Assembly: GCA_902461565.1 (NCBI GenBank)
Contig: CABPYL010000009.1
Location: forward strand, 1 to 64,000
Reading direction: 5' to 3'
Length of the DNA stretch: 64,000 nucleotides
Origin: an uncultured Porphyromonadaceae bacterium
GTDB taxonomy: Bacteria; Bacteroidota; Bacteroidia; Bacteroidales; Muribaculaceae
The notes under the pieces were generated by a model. That model saw only the letters and a list, made by a program, of their open reading frames with translations. It searched no databases and was not told where the DNA came from. The translations under genes and the position numbers were made by a program. Of this stretch, positions 59,350 to 64,000 are shown piece after piece. Each line of letters opens with the position of its first letter. Position 1 is the stretch's first letter.

Positions 59350-61542
59350 ATGACCAATCCGGTATTTTGGCTCGTGCCGATTTCGGCAATCGTCGCGTTG
59401 TTTCTCGCATGGTATTTTTATCGCCAGATGATGAAAGAAAGCGAGGGCACAGACACAATGAAACGTATCGCATCGCACGTACGCAAGGGTGCGATGTCCT
59501 ATCTGAAACAACAATACAAAATCGTAGGCATAGTTTTTCTGTGCCTTGTTGTGCTTTTCTCAATCATGGCCTACGGATTCCAGCTGCAGAATCCCTGGGT
59601 ACCTGTGGCATTCCTCACCGGCGGCTTCTTCTCCGGTCTCTCCGGTTTCTTAGGCATGAAAACCGCCACATACGCCTCGGCCCGCACTGCCAACGCAGCC
59701 CGCAACTCGCTTAACGCCGGCCTGCGCGTAGCTTTCCGTTCCGGCGCAGTGATGGGTCTGGTGGTAGTAGGTCTCGGCCTCATCGATATCTCCTTCTGGT
59801 ATCTCCTGCTCGACTGGCTTGTAGACCTGCCCGGCACAGCAAAACTCGCTATGATTACCACCACCATGCTCACCTTCGGCATGGGCGCCTCCACCCAGGC
59901 GCTGTTCGCACGTGTTGGCGGCGGTATCTACACCAAGGCTGCCGACGTCGGCGCCGACCTTGTGGGCAAAGTTGAAGCAGGAATTCCCGAGGACGACCCC
60001 CGCAACCCCGCCACCATCGCCGACAACGTGGGCGACAACGTGGGCGACGTAGCAGGCATGGGCGCCGACCTTTACGAATCGTACTGTGGCTCCATTCTGG
60101 CTACCTCGGCCCTCGGCGCCGCCGCCTACCTGCTGGAAGGCGATACCGTAATGCAGTACAAGGCTGTGATTGCCCCCATGCTTATCGCCGCCGTTGGCAT
60201 CCTGCTGTCTATCATAGGCATATTCTCGGTACGCACCAAAGAGGATGCCTCCATGAAGAATCTGTTGGGCGCTCTGTCGCTTGGCACAAACCTAAGCTCG
60301 GTTCTGATTGTGGCAGCCACATTCCTTATTCTGTGGCTCCTTGGTATCAACAACTGGTGGATGATAGGCTGCTCGGTTGTAACTGGCCTTATAGTAGGCA
60401 TCGTAATCGGCCGCTCAACAGAATATTACACCTCACAGTCTTATAAACCTACCAAAAAACTTGCCGAAAGCGGCACCACCGGTCCGGCTACTGTCATCAT
60501 CTCCGGTGTAGGCCTCGGTATGGTTTCCACCGCCATTCCCGTTATCGCTGTTGTGGCCGGTATCATCCTCAGCTACTGGTTCGCTTCGGGCTTCGACTTC
60601 AGCAACGTTGCTATGGGTCTTTACGGCATCGGTATCGCCGCCGTAGGCATGCTGTCGACCCTCGGCATCACACTCGCCACCGACGCATACGGCCCTATCG
60701 CCGACAATGCCGGCGGCAACGCCGAAATGAGCGGCCTCGGCGAAGAAGTGCGACGCCGCACCGACGCCCTCGACTCCCTCGGCAACACCACCGCCGCCAC
60801 CGGCAAAGGCTTCGCCATCGGTTCGGCTGCCCTTACAGGCCTTGCCCTGCTTGCATCGTACATCGAAGAAATCCGCATCGGTCTGGAACGCCTCGGCGAA
60901 ACTACAATACAGCTTGGCGACCGCGCAGTTGATATACACCAGATGTCTTTCTTAGACTTCATGACTCTCTACGAAGTGAATCTGATGAGTCCCAAAGTTC
61001 TTTCCGGTATGTTTATCGGCGCGATGATGGCCTTCCTGTTCTGCGGTCTTACAATGAATGCCGTAGGTCGCGCCGCATCGCACATGGTAGACGAGGTACG
61101 CCGCCAGTTCCGCGAGATAAAGGGTATCCTCGAAGGTAAAGCCGAACCCGATTACGCACGCTGCGTACAGATTTCCACCAAAGGCGCCCAGCGCGAAATG
61201 ATATTCCCCTCGGTTCTGGCAATCATAGCCCCCATCGTTACCGGTCTCATTTTCGGTGTCCCCGGTGTTCTTGGTCTGCTTGTCGGTGGCCTCTCGGCCG
61301 GCTTCGTTCTGGCTATCTTCATGGCCAACTCGGGCGGTGCATGGGATAACGCGAAGAAATACATCGAAGAAGGACATTTCGGCGGCAAAGGCAGCGAGGT
61401 ACACAAAGCAACCGTTGTAGGCGATACCGTAGGCGATCCCTTCAAAGACACCTCCGGTCCGTCGCTCAACATCCTCATCAAACTCATGTCGATGGTATCT
61501 ATCGTAATGGCCGGTCTCACCGTAAGCTGGAGCCTGTTCTGA
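59350..61542 (+). CDS. hppA: Membrane-bound cation-pumping pyrophosphatase
   Basis: HppA hydrolyses pyrophosphate and pumps Na+ and/or H+ out of the cell. The 730-residue protein has about 16 TM segments. Catalytic elements are DVGADLVGKVEAGIPEDDPRNPATIADNVGDNVGDVAG and DNAGGNAEM-SG; DTVGDPFKDTSGPSLN lies near the end. The motif GNTTAATGKGFAIGSAAL has Ala rather than Lys in GNTTKA, the mark of the K+-dependent class. A Bacteroides relative (B. vulgatus) is known to be Na+,H+-pumping. The Na+ versus H+ choice is not certain from the sequence. A terminator follows. Confidence 0.96.
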   Translation: MTNPVFWLVPISAIVALFLAWYFYRQMMKESEGTDTMKRIASHVRKGAMSYLKQQYKIVGIVFLCLVVLFSIMAYGFQLQNPWVPVAFLTGGFFSGLSGFLGMKTATYASARTANAARNSLNAGLRVAFRSGAVMGLVVVGLGLIDISFWYLLLDWLVDLPGTAKLAMITTTMLTFGMGASTQALFARVGGGIYTKAADVGADLVGKVEAGIPEDDPRNPATIADNVGDNVGDVAGMGADLYESYCGSILATSALGAAAYLLEGDTVMQYKAVIAPMLIAAVGILLSIIGIFSVRTKEDASMKNLLGALSLGTNLSSVLIVAATFLILWLLGINNWWMIGCSVVTGLIVGIVIGRSTEYYTSQSYKPTKKLAESGTTGPATVIISGVGLGMVSTAIPVIAVVAGIILSYWFASGFDFSNVAMGLYGIGIAAVGMLSTLGITLATDAYGPIADNAGGNAEMSGLGEEVRRRTDALDSLGNTTAATGKGFAIGSAALTGLALLASYIEEIRIGLERLGETTIQLGDRAVDIHQMSFLDFMTLYEVNLMSPKVLSGMFIGAMMAFLFCGLTMNAVGRAASHMVDEVRRQFREIKGILEGKAEPDYARCVQISTKGAQREMIFPSVLAIIAPIVTGLIFGVPGVLGLLVGGLSAGFVLAIFMANSGGAWDNAKKYIEEGHFGGKGSEVHKATVVGDTVGDPFKDTSGPSLNILIKLMSMVSIVMAGLTVSWSLF

Positions 61543-61567
61543 TAAAGACATTCCCCCGATTTATATT

Positions 61568-61595
61568 AAGCTGCGCTGTGGCGCAGCTTTTTTTT
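61568..61595 (+). terminator. Intrinsic terminator of hppA
   Basis: AAGCTGCGC and GCGCAGCTT form a tight hairpin followed by a long T-run. Confidence 0.85.
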
Positions 61596-61640
61596 ATTCT
61601 TCATTTTTCTGCACCACACAATATTGTGTCAGAATTTTGT

Positions 61641-61648
61641 TATCTTTG
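61641..61648 (+). promoter_or_regulatory. -7 element of mltG (leaderless)
   Basis: TATCTTTG ends 4 nt before the ATG at 61653. This also argues that upstream in-frame codons are not translated. Confidence 0.6.
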
Positions 61649-61652
61649 TAAT

Positions 61653-62660
61653 ATGAAAAAGATTTGGATAGCACTGGGCATAGTTGCGGCGGTGGTGCTT
61701 GCTGGCGGCATCGCTGTAAAGATGCTTTATATTGGCACATACGAATACGAGCCCGCGCGTGTGAACATCCCCGCCGGCGCATCGGACGACAGCATCGGCA
61801 AAATTATGACCGACGCGCTCGGCAAAGACTTCGGAAGCAAGGTAGAGCGAGTGTGGAAATTGCGTGGCGGCACAGCTTTCGGCAGTCATGGCTCTTACCT
61901 GATAGAACCAGGCACATCGGCTCTGCGCGCCGGCAACAATATAGCCAAGGGGCGCCAGACACCCGTGCGCTTCACCTTTAACAACATACACACAATGGGC
62001 GAACTTGCAGCACGCGTGGCCGCGCAGATGGAAACAGATTCCGCCGCTTTCCGCGCCGCAGCAGATTCCATACTTTCCGCCGAAGGTCTAACCACCGCCC
62101 AACAGCCGGCGGCTTTCATTCCGGACACCCATGAATTCTACTGGACCGCTTCGGCTCCCTACATCGTGAACCGTCTATTTGCCGAACGAAAGAAATTCTG
62201 GAACGAAGAACGTCGCGCCAAAGCAGAGGCTCTTGGACTGACACCCGAAGATGTACACACACTTGCTTCTATCGTAGAGGGCGAGACAAACAAAGCGGAC
62301 GAACGCGGTATGGTGGCGCGCCTGTATCTTAACCGTCTGCAAAAAGATATGCCACTGCAGGCCGACCCTACGGTAAAATTCGCCTTAGGCGACCGCACTT
62401 TGCGCCGCATCACCGGGAAACACCTGAAGGTGGAATCGCCCTACAACACCTACATCAACCGCGGTCTGCCTCCAGGCCCGATTGCCATTCCGGAAAGCGC
62501 GACACTCGAGGCCGTGCTCGCGGCTCCGCAGCACAACTACCTGTATATGTGCGCGAAATCCGATTTTTCGGGCTATCACGACTTTGCTGCCGACTATGGC
62601 CGACACCGCATCAACGCCGCGCGATATCACCGCAAACTCGCAGAAAGAGGCATCGAATAA
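61653..62660 (+). CDS. mltG: Endolytic transglycosylase MltG
   Basis: MltG cuts nascent glycan strands in the middle and helps terminate peptidoglycan synthesis. I start at the ATG giving MKKIWIALGIV, since the longer reading frame would be translated from upstream of the promoter. The 335-residue protein has an N-terminal TM anchor (about 3-24), a LysM-like region and the YceG-like catalytic domain. The catalytic Glu is expected at 209 in SIVEGETNKADE. RGLPPGPIAIPESATLEAVL is near the end. The length and order match the family. Confidence 0.94.
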   Translation: MKKIWIALGIVAAVVLAGGIAVKMLYIGTYEYEPARVNIPAGASDDSIGKIMTDALGKDFGSKVERVWKLRGGTAFGSHGSYLIEPGTSALRAGNNIAKGRQTPVRFTFNNIHTMGELAARVAAQMETDSAAFRAAADSILSAEGLTTAQQPAAFIPDTHEFYWTASAPYIVNRLFAERKKFWNEERRAKAEALGLTPEDVHTLASIVEGETNKADERGMVARLYLNRLQKDMPLQADPTVKFALGDRTLRRITGKHLKVESPYNTYINRGLPPGPIAIPESATLEAVLAAPQHNYLYMCAKSDFSGYHDFAADYGRHRINAARYHRKLAERGIE

Positions 62661-62692
62661 TTTGAAAATGACTCAGAAAATTGCTATCTTTG
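62661..62692 (+). promoter_or_regulatory. Promoter of the TPR/propeller gene
   Basis: TTTG (62661-62664), a 20-nt spacer and TATCTTTG (62685-62692), 19 nt before the ATG. The -33 element starts at the mltG stop, so the promoter is fully in the gap. Confidence 0.7.
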
Positions 62693-62711
62693 TAAAACTC
62701 ACAACAAGACA

Positions 62712-64000
62712 ATGAAAAGCAATAAGTTACGCAAATACATACTCTGTTTTGCCTTATGCTCGCTGCTGTCGGCGTCCGCCGCTCCAATCGACCAGGCAAA
62801 ACGGTACTACCGCAACGGCCAGTACAATAAAGCGCTGAAAGAGCTGCGCGTACTTGCGAAGCGTACCCCGCGCGACGGCACAGTTAACTACTACCTTGGC
62901 GCCACTTTGCTCGCCCTTGGCCAGAACGATGAAGCCGTTACCCCTTTGGAGAAGGCTGTGGACCGAGGCGTTACCGACGCATCGCGCCTGTTGGCGGTAA
63001 ACGCCCTGGAACAATACCGCGCCGACGACGCGGCCGATTATCTTGCCACATGGGAAGAAAAGCTGAAAAAGAACAAGAAAGATATACCGGAACAGTTCAA
63101 CGAGCTCAACCGCAGGGCAATATCGCTGCGAAACATGCTTGAGCGAGTGGAAAAAATCGAAGTTCTGGACACTATAACAGCAGATAAAAACGCCTTTTTC
63201 TCGGCAATAAGGCTGAGTGCCGGTGCAGGAAGCATCCTTCCGCCCGAAAGCATACGCAGCATGGGTGCCGGAACACCTGGGGCAGCGCTGTCCACAGCCT
63301 ATCTGCCACAGAGCCGCAACCGCATAATATGGTCTGAGACAGACACCGCCGGCGTTTATGAACTATATGGTGCTGATATCCTTGACAACGGTGATATTGA
63401 GATGATTCAGCCGTTGGGCACACATCTGGGTCAAGGCGGCGACGCCCGTTTCCCCTTTCTCATGGCCGACGGCATAACGCTGTACTTTGCCAACAACGGC
63501 GAGAACTCGCTGGGCGGCTATGATATTTTCATGACACGTCAGAACGAGGATGGCGAATTCCTGTCGCCGCAGAACATGGGCATGCCGTACAATTCGACGG
63601 CGAACGACTACCTGCTCGCCATCGACGAATCTTCAGAACTCGGCTGGCTTGTTTCCGACCGCAATGCTCCAGAAGGCAAGGTTACGATATATGTTTTCTC
63701 GCCGTCGCACGTACGCCGCAACGTGGAGGCCGGAGATGAAAACCTGCTGTCGCTCGCGCGTCTGGACAACATAGCCCTGACGCAGAATACAGATACGGAC
63801 TACAAAAGCCTACTGCAGGAACGCCTGCCTGCCGAAATCAAGACCGACACCGACGGGAACGTAGCAATCCTGCTCGATTTAGGCAATGGAAAAGTTTACA
63901 CAAGTCTGAGCGACTTCCACAGCAACGCAGCCCGCGCAGAGATGATAAAACTACTCGCCGCACAATTGGAGCTTGACAAGCATATCGCCTCAGAAGAAAA
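62712..64000 (+). CDS. TPR and PD40-type beta-propeller protein, 3' end beyond the window
   Basis: The frame from ATG 62712 stays open to the window edge, about 429 codons. It begins with a signal peptide (cleavage likely after Ala-Ser-Ala, about residue 23). TPR-like repeats follow (about 30-130: AKRYYRNGQYNKALKEL, GTVNYYLGATLLALGQNDEAV). Then comes a WD40-like PD40 repeat region (DARFPFLMADGITLYFANN and GGYDIFMTRQNEDGEF), as in TolB-like propellers and in OmpA-fused proteins of Bacteroidota gliding and type IX secretion loci. Whether an OmpA-like domain follows is beyond the edge. The protein is probably periplasmic. Confidence 0.82.
   Translation, partial: MKSNKLRKYILCFALCSLLSASAAPIDQAKRYYRNGQYNKALKELRVLAKRTPRDGTVNYYLGATLLALGQNDEAVTPLEKAVDRGVTDASRLLAVNALEQYRADDAADYLATWEEKLKKNKKDIPEQFNELNRRAISLRNMLERVEKIEVLDTITADKNAFFSAIRLSAGAGSILPPESIRSMGAGTPGAALSTAYLPQSRNRIIWSETDTAGVYELYGADILDNGDIEMIQPLGTHLGQGGDARFPFLMADGITLYFANNGENSLGGYDIFMTRQNEDGEFLSPQNMGMPYNSTANDYLLAIDESSELGWLVSDRNAPEGKVTIYVFSPSHVRRNVEAGDENLLSLARLDNIALTQNTDTDYKSLLQERLPAEIKTDTDGNVAILLDLGNGKVYTSLSDFHSNAARAEMIKLLAAQLELDKHIASEE

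Overview
The window looks like a chromosomal segment of a Bacteroidales bacterium, most likely of the Muribaculaceae/Bacteroidaceae type. The signs are promoters with the Bacteroidota -7 element TAnnTTTG, the absence of Shine-Dalgarno-like leaders, a fused lpxC-fabZ gene, the order DUF1599 - DoxX-like - tpiA - SPOR - folE, a methylmalonyl-CoA decarboxylase sodium-pump cluster, a large single-chain pyruvate:ferredoxin oxidoreductase, and an EF-G2-type EF-G paralogue. The species assignment is inference; no 16S rRNA gene is present.

Layout. 0-7 kb: dacB, an unknown gene, rsmI, a coiled-coil lipoprotein, an FprA flavodiiron protein, DUF1599 and a DoxX-like gene. 6.9-12.7 kb: five AT-rich minus-strand genes (polytopic membrane protein, small GTPase, coiled-coil/TM/BACON protein, retropepsin-like lipoprotein, second coiled-coil/TM protein). 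They interrupt an otherwise housekeeping block and are the best candidate for an undescribed system. 12.8-13.2 kb: an unassigned structured RNA gene with its own promoter and terminator, divergent from tpiA. 13.3-26 kb: tpiA, SPOR, folE, a clostripain-like peptidase, MscS, a prolyl oligopeptidase, a lipoprotein, two metallo-beta-lactamase-fold genes, DUF2156, a pRiA4b ORF-3-like gene, cardiolipin synthase and an HD protein. 26.1-29.7 kb: tRNA-Gly, tRNA-Leu, gluQ, serC and a phosphoglycerate dehydrogenase, and a 59-residue gene. 30-35.8 kb: an Lrp regulator, the epimerase plus sodium-pump decarboxylase operon, and two tiny membrane-protein genes. 35.8-42 kb (minus): polyprenyl synthase, tatD, purT, trmD, then lon. 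42-50 kb: EF-G paralogue (plus), then the minus-strand lpxD - lpxC/fabZ - lpxA - rnpB - DUF695 - glycosyltransferase block, then a Crp-family regulator. 51-64 kb: pyrG, yidC, nifJ, a PH-domain protein, hppA, mltG and a TPR/beta-propeller gene that runs off the right edge.

How it fits together. The core genes suit an anaerobic gut fermenter: NifJ oxidises pyruvate, the methylmalonyl-CoA route ends in a sodium-exporting decarboxylase, and HppA adds a pyrophosphate-driven ion pump. FprA probably scavenges oxygen. Lipid A, peptidoglycan and membrane insertion genes (lpx, dacB, mltG, yidC) cover envelope building. In the accessory island, a cytosolic GTPase is encoded with two proteins that look built to span the inner membrane, each with a cytosolic head, coiled coil, one TM helix and an outer beta domain, together with a periplasm-facing protease. 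This suggests a membrane-spanning sensing or signalling complex, but its function is not known from the sequence.
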